A DNA stretch of 64,000 nucleotides from Halomicrobium salinisoli (GCF_020405185.1 NZ_CP084463.1:2790001-2854000); one strand, 5' to 3'. Positions 16,275-23,907 are shown, counted from the first letter of the stretch. Notes: generated by a model from the sequence alone, not told the origin. Numbers and translations are program-made.

Positions 16275-18089
16275 ATGGCCGAAACCGACACAGACGCCGA
16301 CGGGGAGCCCGACCCGGGAGCGCTGCGAACGCCGATCGCGGCGGTCCTCGGACACGTTGACCACGGGAAGACCAGCCTGCTGGACGAGATCCGCGGCTCC
16401 GCCGTCGCGGCCGGCGAGTCCGGCGCCATCACCCAGCACATCGGGTCGACGCACGTCCCGCTCGAGGTCATCTCGAAGATGGCGGGCGACCTCGTCGACC
16501 CCGACGACTTCGACCTGCCGGGGCTGCTCTTTATCGACACGCCCGGCCACCACTCGTTCTCGACGCTGCGGTCCCGCGGCGGGGCGCTGGCCGACATCGC
16601 CATCCTCGTCGTCGACGTCAACGACGGCTTCCAGCCCCAGACCTTCGAGGCCATCGACATCCTCAAGCGGACCCAGACGCCCTTCATCGTCGCCGCGAAC
16701 AAGATCGACACCGTGCCGGGCTGGAACCCCAACGAGGGCTCGCCGGTCCAGGTCACGATGGACGACCAGTCCGAGCGCGTCCAGTCCGATCTCAACGAGG
16801 CCCTGTACGAGATCATCGGCGAGCTCTCGGACAACGGCTTCTCCGCGGACATGTACTGGCGCGTCCAGGACTTCCAGAACAACATCGGCGTCGTCCCCGT
16901 CTCCGCCGAGACCGGCGAGGGCATCCCGGACCTGCTGACCGTGCTGATGGGCCTCTCCCAGCGCTACCTCAAGGAGGAGATGGCCATCGACGTCGGCGGT
17001 CCCGGCGTCGGGACGGTGCTCGAGGTCACCGAGGCCCGCGGCTTCGGGACGACCGTCGACGCCGTCGTCTACGACGGCACGATCAGGGAGGACGACCAGC
17101 TCGTCGTCGGCGGGCTCGACGGCCCGATCACGACCGACGTGCGCGCCCTGCTGAAGCCCCAGCCGCTGGCCGAGATCCGCACCGAGAAGCAGTTCGAGCG
17201 CGTCGACGAGGTCGCGGCCGCCGACGGCGTCAAGATCGCCGCGCCGGACCTCGACGACGCCATGGCCGGCGCGCCGATCCGCGTCGTGCGGGACCGCGAC
17301 GTCGGCGAGGTCATCGCCGAGGTCGAGGCCGAACTCGCCGAGTTCGAGGTCTCCACCGAGGAGGAGGGGATCGTCATCAAGGCCGACACGCTGGGGTCGC
17401 TGGAGGCGCTCGCGGGCACGCTCGAGGAGAACGAGATCCCCGTCATGCGCGCCGAGGTCGGCGACGTCGCGCCGCGGGACATCCGCGTCGCCGAGACCGC
17501 CGGCGAGCCGATCAACCGCGCCATCCTCGCGTTCGGCGTCGGCGTCCACGACGACGCCCGGCGACTGGCCGAGCAGGAGGACGTCAACGTCTTCGAGCAC
17601 GAGGTCATCTACCAGCTCATCGAGGACTACGAGGACCACGTCGAGGCCATCGAGACGGCCCAGCAGGACCAGATCCTCGAGAACATCACCCGACCCGCCC
17701 GCTTCCAGATCCTCAAAGACCACACGTTCCGCCAGAACGACCCCGCCGTCGTCGGCGTCGAGATCGGCGGCGGTCGCCTCCAGCGCAACTCCCGCGTCGT
17801 GAAGTTCGAGGGCGGCGAGCCCCAGCGCGTCGGCCAGCTCAAGTCAATGCAGGACGAGGGCGAGGACGTCGACGAGGCCACGACCGGCGAGCGCGTCGCC
17901 GTCTCCATCGACGGCCCCACCGTCGGCCGCGACATCGAGGAGGGCGACGAACTGTGGACCGAACTGCCCGAGAAGCACGCCAAGATCCTCGAGCAGGAGC
18001 TGACCGAGGACATCACCGCCGACGAGCGGGAGGTGCTCCAGCAGTACCTCGAGAAGCAGCGCAACCGGGACCCCTTCTGGGGGAAGTAA
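16275..18089 (+). CDS. infB: Translation initiation factor IF-2 (aIF5B)
   Basis: A 604-residue aIF5B/IF-2 GTPase that promotes ribosomal subunit joining. The G domain begins near residue 20: P-loop GHVDHGKTSL (26-35), switch/G3 DTPGHHSF, and G4 ANKID. The beta-barrel domains II and IV and the C-terminal helices follow, and the protein ends RDPFWGK. The size and short N-terminus fit archaeal IF-2. The final 14 bases of the gene recur at 21148, on the far side of an AT-rich island, which suggests that this 3' end served as an integration target. Confidence 0.95.
   Translation: MAETDTDADGEPDPGALRTPIAAVLGHVDHGKTSLLDEIRGSAVAAGESGAITQHIGSTHVPLEVISKMAGDLVDPDDFDLPGLLFIDTPGHHSFSTLRSRGGALADIAILVVDVNDGFQPQTFEAIDILKRTQTPFIVAANKIDTVPGWNPNEGSPVQVTMDDQSERVQSDLNEALYEIIGELSDNGFSADMYWRVQDFQNNIGVVPVSAETGEGIPDLLTVLMGLSQRYLKEEMAIDVGGPGVGTVLEVTEARGFGTTVDAVVYDGTIREDDQLVVGGLDGPITTDVRALLKPQPLAEIRTEKQFERVDEVAAADGVKIAAPDLDDAMAGAPIRVVRDRDVGEVIAEVEAELAEFEVSTEEEGIVIKADTLGSLEALAGTLEENEIPVMRAEVGDVAPRDIRVAETAGEPINRAILAFGVGVHDDARRLAEQEDVNVFEHEVIYQLIEDYEDHVEAIETAQQDQILENITRPARFQILKDHTFRQNDPAVVGVEIGGGRLQRNSRVVKFEGGEPQRVGQLKSMQDEGEDVDEATTGERVAVSIDGPTVGRDIEEGDELWTELPEKHAKILEQELTEDITADEREVLQQYLEKQRNRDPFWGK
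18075..18088 (+). repeat. Left copy of direct repeat flanking the AT-rich island
   Basis: TTCTGGGGGAAGTA encodes the last residues (FWGK) and part of the stop codon of infB. A near-identical copy with six instead of five Gs lies at 21148-21162. The two copies bracket the AT-rich restriction-modification island, so they are candidate attachment or target-site duplications. Confidence 0.55.
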
Positions 18090-18159
18090 TTTTGTGATTA
18101 TCCCAAACTTGGCGCTGATAGAATTCAATTCAAGGGTGCTAGCCCGTTTACTCCCATCT

Positions 18160-18273
18160 TCAGAATTCATCATTTCTGACTAGAACGCGATCTTCATCAA
18201 AGGCGAATAAAATAATCTCATCTTCACCTCACGACCGGTATCCAGCTTCGGCATGGCTAATAATCCCTAATTG
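18160..18273 (-). pseudogene. Decayed DUF5615/PIN-like toxin fragment
   Basis: Reading the minus strand from 18273 to 18160 gives QLGIISHAEAGYRS, a stop, then GEDEIILFAF followed by DEDRVLVRNDEF and a stop. This matches the C-terminal half of DUF5615-type PIN-like proteins (typically VxxAEAGxxGADDxEILxFAxxEDRVLVTNDxDF). The N-terminal half is not found upstream, where the endonuclease gene ends at 18370. An in-frame stop and the missing 5' half mark it as a remnant. DUF5615 proteins are usually toxins of antitoxin pairs. Confidence 0.55.
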
Positions 18274-18369
18274 AGGCTCGTAGGAATCATTAAATGCGTG
18301 TCAACTATACTCATAGGTTCCCCTGAACTTTCTAAGGTAGCGTGCCCTGGTTTGCTCACCCCCTTCGGT

Positions 18370-19260
18370 CTACTTAAACTGGTCCAGAGAAGATTGAGAT
18401 TCTACCGTCACTTCGAGGAAATTGATAGCTCGCTCTCGTTTGCTGAATTCACCTGTAATTTCGTCACCGTTGTCGTAACGAATCTGTACCTCGTATCTAA
18501 CGACAGGTCCGCTATCATGGTCTTCATCGACTGATTCGATGAAGTTAACAGCATCTTCTACAGTCTCGAACTCGTAGGATTCTCCTGCGAGCGGCAAAAC
18601 ACGGATAACATCTATATTACGAGTGATGGTTGCCTCCAACTCAGTGAAGAAGTGGTCAACCTTGTCTTTATTTAGGTCTATCAGGTGTTCCGCTATCTTG
18701 TGCTGTCGGTCTTCAGAGAGTGCTTCCCACTTATCGACCTCTGCTTGCAAGTCCTCCTCCGAAGTATCTTCCTCCCAGTAAACGTCAATTCCCTCTCGGT
18801 CGAACGCCTCGATGATAGTATCGTACTCAAAGTAGAGAACTGTGAAGCCGAGAGATTCTAGTTGTTTGACGGCGTTATCGGTAAAGACACCAGCAAGAAC
18901 GACCCCGCTGAACGGAGCATTATCTTCGTACTTCTTTACGAGTGGACGAATCGCACCCTGTATTTCCTGTGCTTTGTTCTTGGAGTGCTTTGTATACCGT
19001 CGCCATGCTACTTCGATGAACGCCATCGGGTCGCCACGCTCATCTACGCTTCCGTTTTCTTCGATAACGTAGTCGAGTTTGTGTTCATTCCCGTATGCGT
19101 CTTCCCATCGTACGGTCTTTCCTGGTCGTCGCCTGTCGGAACTCTCTCGGTCGAGATACAAGTCGTTCCTGTCAGTAAACTGTCTTAGTCGAGGTTCGAG
19201 TGCATCTTCGACTGTGTGTCCGATAATCTGCCCAAAGCGGTGTGCTGGAGACTGTGCCAT
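18370..19260 (-). CDS. Putative type II restriction endonuclease (PD-(D/E)XK-like)
   Basis: A 296-residue protein divergent from a DNA methyltransferase, which points to the endonuclease of a type II system. Residues 55-100 look like a PD-(D/E)XK core: Asp63 in KLDYVIEENG, then Glu83 in AFIEVAWRRYTKHSKNKAQEI, where the usual lysine of ExK is replaced by Ala85 and may be supplied from the basic helix. Residues 110-150 continue as an alpha/beta fold (FSGVVLAGVFTDNAVKQLESLG). The last 100 residues, with a beta-rich end, could recognise DNA. AT-rich codons suggest transfer. An inverted repeat runs into its start codon. Cleavage has not been shown. Confidence 0.7.
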   Translation of the reverse strand: MAQSPAHRFGQIIGHTVEDALEPRLRQFTDRNDLYLDRESSDRRRPGKTVRWEDAYGNEHKLDYVIEENGSVDERGDPMAFIEVAWRRYTKHSKNKAQEIQGAIRPLVKKYEDNAPFSGVVLAGVFTDNAVKQLESLGFTVLYFEYDTIIEAFDREGIDVYWEEDTSEEDLQAEVDKWEALSEDRQHKIAEHLIDLNKDKVDHFFTELEATITRNIDVIRVLPLAGESYEFETVEDAVNFIESVDEDHDSGPVVRYEVQIRYDNGDEITGEFSKRERAINFLEVTVESQSSLDQFK

Positions 19261-19273
19261 AGGATAATCCTAC
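19258..19273. promoter_or_regulatory. Inverted repeat at the endonuclease start codon
   Basis: CATAGGATAATCCTAC, read on the minus strand as GTAGGATTATCCTATG, ends in the ATG of the endonuclease gene. It resembles the inverted repeat over the start of the ribbon-helix-helix gene at 20761-20783 (CATAGGGA ... TCCCTATG). A further half-site, gtaggat, lies at 19283-19289. It is a candidate operator for repression of the endonuclease. Confidence 0.5.
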
Positions 19274-19363
19274 CCCAAAACTGTAGGATCACAAGCCATG
19301 AATCTTCCGACACCCACCGACAGCGAACGCAAGAAGTTTCTAACTTCATCGTAACTTAGGGGT

Positions 19364-20740
19364 ATGGAACAGGAGCAGGAGCCGACGGTTGCGGATATCT
19401 TCGAAGACAAACAGTCATCTCTCTCATCGTGGACTGACGGTGATGGCGTTGAGAGCGATGTTCAAGTAGATACGCTCATTGGGACATTCAAAGATAATAC
19501 GGACGCCCCGATTCACCGTTGGTTCCGATACCAAGCAGGCTTCTCTTACGAACTTGTCTCATCGTTCTTGGACTTGTTCGATATAGGCGAGGGTGATGAA
19601 GTCCTTGACCCGTTTGGTGGCGTCGGGACGACCGTCGTAGAAGCAAAAAAGAAAGGTGCGAAAGGCCACGGCGTTGAAGTCCATCCGTTCATCTCGTGGG
19701 TAGCCGAGCGGAAGACTGACTGGGATGTAGATATCCCCCAACTGCAGGAGGAGAAGAAAGAAATACAGAACCTCATCAGTCAGGGTCTGAAAGAACGAGA
19801 CTACAACGATTATATTTCTGATGATGAGGAACCTGAATTTCTCTACAAAGTATTCGATAACGACAAACTTGGAAAGCTTTACATCATCGACGAGATCCTC
19901 GAGAAATACGAGAGCGAATATTCGGAACTCTATCGGATGGCGTTAGTTTCCTCTCTCAGAGATGTGTGTAAGGCGAATACGGTCTTCCCGTATGTCCAGC
20001 CGAGTTCCACCAAGGATTCTACTCCCGATCCGCAAGCGACATTCTCTGAGAAACTGAGTATGGTCATCGATGACCTCAACACAACCCTCCGAGAGACTGA
20101 GGTCGTCGGTGATAGCACGATTCACGAAATCGACGCCCGCAACATTGACACGATAGAAGACGAGTCAATTGACGCCGTTATCACATCGCCACCGTACCTC
20201 AACAACGTAGACTACGCCGATGTTACCCGACTCGAGCTCTACTTCCTCGGCTATGCTTCGACTTGGGGAGAGGTCACTGATGTTGTCCGAACCGACCTCG
20301 TGAATTCTTCGACAGTCGTCCTCAAAGGCGTCTCATCTGACGTAGAGCCACGTTCAGAACTTCCTGAGGAGATTCAGGAAGAAGTATCTCGCATCCAGAG
20401 CGAGATACTCGATATCCGTGATGAGAAGGACTACAGCGGGAAGCGATATGACGTGATGGTTGCGGCGTACTTTAACGATATGTATGATGTGATGAGTAGC
20501 GTCTACGACAAGATGAAGCCAGGGACATACTACGTGATGGTGCTTGGTGATTCTGCACCTTACGGAGTTCACGTCCCGACTGATATCTATCTCGGGAAGA
20601 TTGCTGACCACATCGGTTTCGACTTCAAAGACGTGTATGAAATTCGCGAACGAGGTGACACATGGGAAAGCATCAAAGGGTCTCGACGCCACGAAGTAGA
20701 TCTTCGAGAGAGTATCGTTCTCCTCAAAAAACCCGAATAG
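19364..20740 (+). CDS. DNA methyltransferase of the island restriction-modification system
   Basis: A 458-residue AdoMet-dependent DNA methyltransferase. The cofactor motif is EVLDPFGGVGTTVVEAKKKG (about 79-98), the acidic motif II is GVEVHPFISW, and the catalytic motif IV is AVITSPPYLNNVDYAD (271-286). The TSPPY form is typical of N4-cytosine enzymes and some N6-adenine enzymes, so the modified base is not certain. Motif I precedes motif IV with a long insert between. The C-terminus has the usual YYVMVLGDSAPYG block. It is divergent from the endonuclease over 103 bases, the classic layout of a type II system. AT-rich codons indicate transfer. Confidence 0.88.
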   Translation: MEQEQEPTVADIFEDKQSSLSSWTDGDGVESDVQVDTLIGTFKDNTDAPIHRWFRYQAGFSYELVSSFLDLFDIGEGDEVLDPFGGVGTTVVEAKKKGAKGHGVEVHPFISWVAERKTDWDVDIPQLQEEKKEIQNLISQGLKERDYNDYISDDEEPEFLYKVFDNDKLGKLYIIDEILEKYESEYSELYRMALVSSLRDVCKANTVFPYVQPSSTKDSTPDPQATFSEKLSMVIDDLNTTLRETEVVGDSTIHEIDARNIDTIEDESIDAVITSPPYLNNVDYADVTRLELYFLGYASTWGEVTDVVRTDLVNSSTVVLKGVSSDVEPRSELPEEIQEEVSRIQSEILDIRDEKDYSGKRYDVMVAAYFNDMYDVMSSVYDKMKPGTYYVMVLGDSAPYGVHVPTDIYLGKIADHIGFDFKDVYEIRERGDTWESIKGSRRHEVDLRESIVLLKKPE

Positions 20741-20760
20741 CAGGGTAAGCTAATTAATCT

Positions 20761-20783
20761 CATAGGGAGAAGTCTTCCCTATG
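20761..20783. promoter_or_regulatory. Inverted repeat covering the start of the ribbon-helix-helix gene
   Basis: A perfect 8 bp inverted repeat with a 7-base spacer, CATAGGGA-N7-TCCCTATG, ends in the ATG at 20781. A TATA-like taattaat lies just upstream (20751-20758). The repeat sits where a leaderless transcript would begin, so a bound protein would block transcription. The encoded ribbon-helix-helix protein is the natural candidate for autoregulation. Confidence 0.6.
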
Positions 20784-21092
20784 ACGAGCAACAACTGGAC
20801 CTCAATTTCTGTGTATGCTCCTGTTCGGGAGCGGGTCGAAGAAGTACGAGAAGGGCAGTCATACAACGAGTTGTTTCGAGAGATGTGTGAACAGTACGAC
20901 CCTGGTGAAGCAGACCACGATTACCAGTACGAACCAAGTGAGGAAGAGAAAGAAGAACGAAATTGGGAGACTATTTCGATTTATCAGTCAACGTATGATG
21001 AGATAGTCAAGTTGAAGCAAGACGATGAGACTTTCAACGACCTCTTCATCAAGATGGTTCGTCAATACCAAGGGGCGAAATCTACTGCTTGA
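20781..21092 (+). CDS. Tandem-duplicated ribbon-helix-helix protein, likely regulator of the island
   Basis: A 103-residue acidic protein made of two copies of the same unit. Unit 1 (residues 5-39) starts NNWTSISVYAPVRERVEEV and unit 2 (60-95) starts RNWETISIYQSTYDEIVKL, joined by a Glu-rich linker. Each unit has a strand followed by two helices ending in a conserved N(E/D)LF ... QY pattern, as in CopG/VapB-like DNA-binding proteins. A single chain could therefore form the two-fold unit that normally needs a dimer. Its start codon lies in an inverted repeat. The role as controller of the neighbouring R-M genes is inference; an orphan antitoxin is the alternative. Confidence 0.72.
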   Translation: MTSNNWTSISVYAPVRERVEEVREGQSYNELFREMCEQYDPGEADHDYQYEPSEEEKEERNWETISIYQSTYDEIVKLKQDDETFNDLFIKMVRQYQGAKSTA

Positions 21093-21147
21093 TACCGGAA
21101 TATTCTCTGAGTTTTCATTCAAACGTTGTATAGAATCAGTAATTTAA

Positions 21148-21162
21148 TTCTGGGGGGAAGTA
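21148..21162 (+). repeat. Right copy of direct repeat flanking the AT-rich island
   Basis: TTCTGGGGGGAAGTA differs from the infB 3' end at 18075-18088 only by one extra G in the G run. Immediately after it the sequence returns to the GC-rich composition of the chromosome. Confidence 0.55.
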
Positions 21163-21282
21163 GCGCCCCGAGACCCATCTGTCCGCACCCGCCAGCAGCG
21201 GGACCGACCGGCCGTGACGCGGCCTCCGATCAGCCGCGACCATGCAATAATATTTAATTAGAGGGCGTTCGATAGCCGACAC

Positions 21283-21474
21283 GTGTCCCCGAGCCCATCG
21301 GTCGCGACGGCGGATCTGGTGCTCCTGGCCGTCGCGGCCCCCATGATCGTCGCCTCGCTCGCCGCCGCGGTCACCTCGGTCCAGCTCGGCCTCGCGCTCG
21401 GCGCCGGGAGCGTGCCGGCCAGCGGCACCATCGGCTACGCGCTGTTCTACGACCCACCCGGAACAGAGCAGTAA
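21283..21474 (+). CDS. Small hydrophobic protein, function unknown
   Basis: A 63-residue protein from a GTG start at 21283, with a strong TATA-like box (aatatttaatt, about 21249-21259) at leaderless spacing. One long hydrophobic segment covers residues 10-40 and the C-terminus reads GSVPASGTIGYALFYDPPGTEQ. I have the impression that this end is conserved among haloarchaea, but cannot check. It converges on the DUF5811-type gene with five bases between stops. Confidence 0.6.
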   Translation: MSPSPSVATADLVLLAVAAPMIVASLAAAVTSVQLGLALGAGSVPASGTIGYALFYDPPGTEQ

Positions 21475-21479
21475 GAGGG

Positions 21480-21833
21480 CTACTGCGCCGCGGGCACCGC
21501 GCCCTCGCCCATCGCCTGTTTCACCTGTAGAGCGGCGGAGGCGGCGAGTCCCTGCACCAGGTCGGTGCGCTCCTCGTCGGAGATCCCCACTTCCTCCTCG
21601 CCCTCGGGCGTGTAGTTCGCACTCACCACTGACCCCACCGGCGGCTGGACGGCGATGGTCGCCTGCGGACCCGAGGCCGCGTCGGTGATCTCGGACCCGA
21701 TGGCGAACTCGCCGGGCAGCACCTCGCGCAGGCCGCTCGCGACCGTCGTGAGGTCGTGCCGCAGCGCCTTGCGCTGTTCGGGCGTCAGCGTGACTGGCTC
21801 GTCTTCCGGCCCGAACGACGTGTTTCCGTACAT
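21480..21833 (-). CDS. DUF5811-type haloarchaeal protein
   Basis: A 117-residue soluble protein starting MYGNTSFGPEDEPVTLTPEQRKALRHDL and ending GEGAVPAAQ, consistent with the haloarchaeal DUF5811 family. Central segments such as AIGSEITDAASGPQATIAVQ suggest a small alpha/beta fold. A longer frame to 21968 exists, but its extra residues read like a shadow of the neighbouring gene. Function unknown. Confidence 0.75.
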   Translation of the reverse strand: MYGNTSFGPEDEPVTLTPEQRKALRHDLTTVASGLREVLPGEFAIGSEITDAASGPQATIAVQPPVGSVVSANYTPEGEEEVGISDEERTDLVQGLAASAALQVKQAMGEGAVPAAQ

Positions 21834-21933
21834 TTGCGGTTCGCTCTGGGTAAGGGAACTGGGTACATAAGGACGGCGATAGTGGGTGCCACGGACGCAC
21901 AGGCGTCGACGCGGCCACTGGGTCACCGCCACG

Positions 21934-22404
21934 TCACAGCGCCGGGCGGCTCTCGCCGTAGACGGCACAGACGACGGCGGCGGCGTACTCCTCGTCGGGC
22001 GCGACTGACCGGACGATCACGTCCTCGTCGACGAACTCCCACTCGCGCAGCGTCTTGCCGTGGGCCAGCCCCCGCTCGACCTCCTCGCGGACGTCCTCGG
22101 GGTCCTCGCCGTCGACCTCGTAGAAGATGCCGCGGCCGGACTCGCTGCGCGCCCAGCCGACCCCCGCCGCCGCGCGCTCGCCGGGCGCCGCCGTCGCCGA
22201 GGACTCGACGACGTGTAGCTCCTCCCCCACGGGTCCGAGGTCGGGCGCGGTCCCGACCGTCTCGATGGGCGGTCCCTCGGGGATGACCGACGACAGCGTC
22301 ACGAGGTTGTAGTTGTGGATCCCCGCCGCTGCCAGCGCTGCGTCGAACGCGGCCAGCTCCGTGGGACCAGTGTCCGTTCCCCACGCGATCCGAATAACGC
22401 TCAC
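21934..22404 (-). CDS. pdaD: Pyruvoyl-dependent arginine decarboxylase
   Basis: A 156-residue PvlArgDC, which self-cleaves at a Ser-Ser bond to make its pyruvoyl cofactor and decarboxylates arginine to agmatine. The cleavage site is seen in NLVTLSSVIPEGPP (Ser38-Ser39). The C-terminal GKTLREWEFVDEDVIVRSV and AAAVVCAVY are family blocks. In archaea agmatine is needed for agmatidine at tRNA-Ile2 and for polyamines. Translation begins at a GTG (22404). The region downstream of its start, toward PAN, holds a repeat element. Confidence 0.92.
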   Translation of the reverse strand: MSVIRIAWGTDTGPTELAAFDAALAAAGIHNYNLVTLSSVIPEGPPIETVGTAPDLGPVGEELHVVESSATAAPGERAAAGVGWARSESGRGIFYEVDGEDPEDVREEVERGLAHGKTLREWEFVDEDVIVRSVAPDEEYAAAVVCAVYGESRPAL

Positions 22405-22473
22405 GTCCCGGTTTCGACGGCGCTACCGGTAAGAGGTTTCGTTTCCGGGGAGCAGGGAAAGGACGTCGTCGCC

Positions 22474-22683
22474 AGCATCCGCGGCGCGAAGCGCCGCGGT
22501 TCACTCCGAGCGCGCCGAAGGCGCGTCTCGGAGCCGTTTTTCACGAACGTTTTTACGAGCCGAGCGGGACCGAAGGTCCCGCTGGCCGTGCGAACGGGCG
22601 GCGAAGCCGCCCGTGAGCAGAGAGCGGTGCCCGCAGCGCGGCGCGTCAGCGCCGCGCGAGGACACCCGACGAAGTAAAAAGGT
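22474..22683. repeat. Mosaic hairpin repeat, copy A (after PAN)
   Basis: A run of perfect hairpins fills this gap: ccgcggcgc-gaa-gcgccgcgg (22479-22499), gcgcgcc/ggcgcg (22510-22525), a gcgggacc/ggtcccgc hairpin (22564-22582), cgggcggc/gccgcccg (22595-22613), and gcgcggcgc/gcgccgcgc (22637-22658). The frame shared with copies B and C is agcatccgcggc at one end, gttcactccgag, a tttttcac and gttttta tract, and aaaaagg at the other end next to the PAN stop. The aaaaagg end is a T-tract on the PAN strand, directly after its stop, so part of the element may terminate PAN transcription. Confidence 0.7.
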
Positions 22684-23907
22684 TCAGGCGAAAGCGACGG
22701 GCGTGCCGCTCTCGTCGTCGGCGTCGTCCTCGACCTTCTCGAGGGCGTTCTCGAAGTCCTCCATGCGGACCTCGGTGCGGTCGTCGCGGATGGCGAACAT
22801 GCCGGCTTCGGTGGCCAGCGAGGCCAGTTCGGCGCCGGAGAAGCCGTCGGTCTGGTCGGCCATCGCGCCGAGGTCGACCGCGTCGGCGACGTTCATGTCG
22901 CGGGTGTGGATCTCGAGGATGCGCTCGCGGCCCTCGCGGTCGGGGTTGGGCACCTCGATGAGGCGGTCGAACCGGCCGGGGCGCAGGATGGCGCGGTCGA
23001 GCATGTCGAAGCGGTTGGTGGCGGCGATGATCCGGATCTCGCCGCGCTCGTCGAAGCCGTCCATCTCCGAGAGCAGCTGCATCATCGTCCGCTGGACCTC
23101 GGCGTCGCCGGAGGTCTTGGACTCGGTCCGCTTGGCGGCGATGGCGTCGATCTCGTCGATGAAGATGATGGCGGGCTCGCGTTCGGCGGCCAGCTCGAAG
23201 AGGTCCCGCACCAGGCGGGCGCCCTCGCCGATGAACTTCCGGACGAGCTCGGAGCCGGCCATCTTGATGAAGGTGGCGTCGGTCTCGTTGGCGACGGCCT
23301 TGGCCAGCATCGTCTTGCCCGTCCCGGGCGGCCCGTGCAGCAGGACGCCGGAGGGCGGGTCGATGCCGATCTCGCGGAACTGCTGGGCGTTGACCAGCGG
23401 CTCCTCGACGGCCTCGCGGACCTCGCGGATCTGCTCCTCGATGCCCCCGATGTCGGCGTAGGTGACGTCGGGGGAGCCGTCGACCTCCATCGCCTGCGCG
23501 CGGGCGTCGGTCTCGGCCTCGAGGATCTCCTTGACGCTGAAGGAGTCGTTGATCGCGACGCGGTCGCCGGCGTCGAGGTCCTCGCGGATGGAGGGGGCGA
23601 CCTCGGTCAGCACCTCCTGGTTGTTGCCGTGCTGCTTGACGACGACGCCGTCGTCGGTCAGCTCCTCCGCCGTGGCGATGTACAGCGAGGAGGTCTTGAG
23701 CATCTCGTTCTCCCGCTCGATGCGGTCGACGTCGTCGGTGAGGTCGCCCTGTCGCTCGCGGGCGGCGTCGAGCTGGTCCTCCAGCTCGTCGTTGACGCGA
23801 ACGAGGTCGACGTAGTGCTCCTCGAGCGCCGCGAGGCGCTCGTCGGGGGTCATATCGGGGTCCAGGTCCAACCGGGGCCGCTCGGGAAGCGAGGGACTGC
23901 GCGACAT
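22684..23907 (-). CDS. pan: Proteasome-activating nucleotidase PAN
   Basis: A 407-residue AAA ATPase that unfolds substrates and feeds them to the 20S proteasome. An N-terminal coiled coil (about 22-72) is followed by an OB domain (75-135) and the AAA core: Walker A GPPGTGKT (192-199), Walker B IIFIDEIDAI, and the arginine fingers in LRPGRFDR. The C-terminus is GTPVAFA, so the HbYX motif that docks into the proteasome is an Ala-Phe-Ala version. The start at 23907 gives the usual length. A much longer open frame continues upstream through the pepF region, but as a shadow. Confidence 0.95.
   Translation of the reverse strand: MSRSPSLPERPRLDLDPDMTPDERLAALEEHYVDLVRVNDELEDQLDAARERQGDLTDDVDRIERENEMLKTSSLYIATAEELTDDGVVVKQHGNNQEVLTEVAPSIREDLDAGDRVAINDSFSVKEILEAETDARAQAMEVDGSPDVTYADIGGIEEQIREVREAVEEPLVNAQQFREIGIDPPSGVLLHGPPGTGKTMLAKAVANETDATFIKMAGSELVRKFIGEGARLVRDLFELAAEREPAIIFIDEIDAIAAKRTESKTSGDAEVQRTMMQLLSEMDGFDERGEIRIIAATNRFDMLDRAILRPGRFDRLIEVPNPDREGRERILEIHTRDMNVADAVDLGAMADQTDGFSGAELASLATEAGMFAIRDDRTEVRMEDFENALEKVEDDADDESGTPVAFA

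Larger units (their letters stand above)
18089..21162. mobile_element. AT-rich genomic island carrying a restriction-modification system
   Basis: From the infB stop to about 21160 the DNA is visibly richer in A and T than the rest of the window, and codons use A/T third positions freely. It holds a decayed DUF5615-like gene, a divergent endonuclease/methyltransferase pair and a small ribbon-helix-helix gene. Near-identical short direct repeats lie at both edges. No integrase or transposase is present, so any mobility enzyme was elsewhere or has been lost. Confidence 0.65.

Noticed and set aside
18090..18369. tRNA or other stable RNA gene as integration target
   Set aside because: No cloverleaf, T-loop sequence or CCA-like end could be found in the gap after infB; the duplicated sequence is the infB 3' end itself.
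18271..18534. Plus-strand frame of 87 codons in the AT-rich island
   Set aside because: More than half is antisense to the endonuclease gene, which has better coding signals; the rest overlaps the decayed toxin remnant.
21136..21918. Minus-strand frame of 260 codons near the right edge of the island
   Set aside because: It overlaps the DUF5811-type gene in another frame, and its residues are Arg/Gly/Ala-rich without any recognisable feature.
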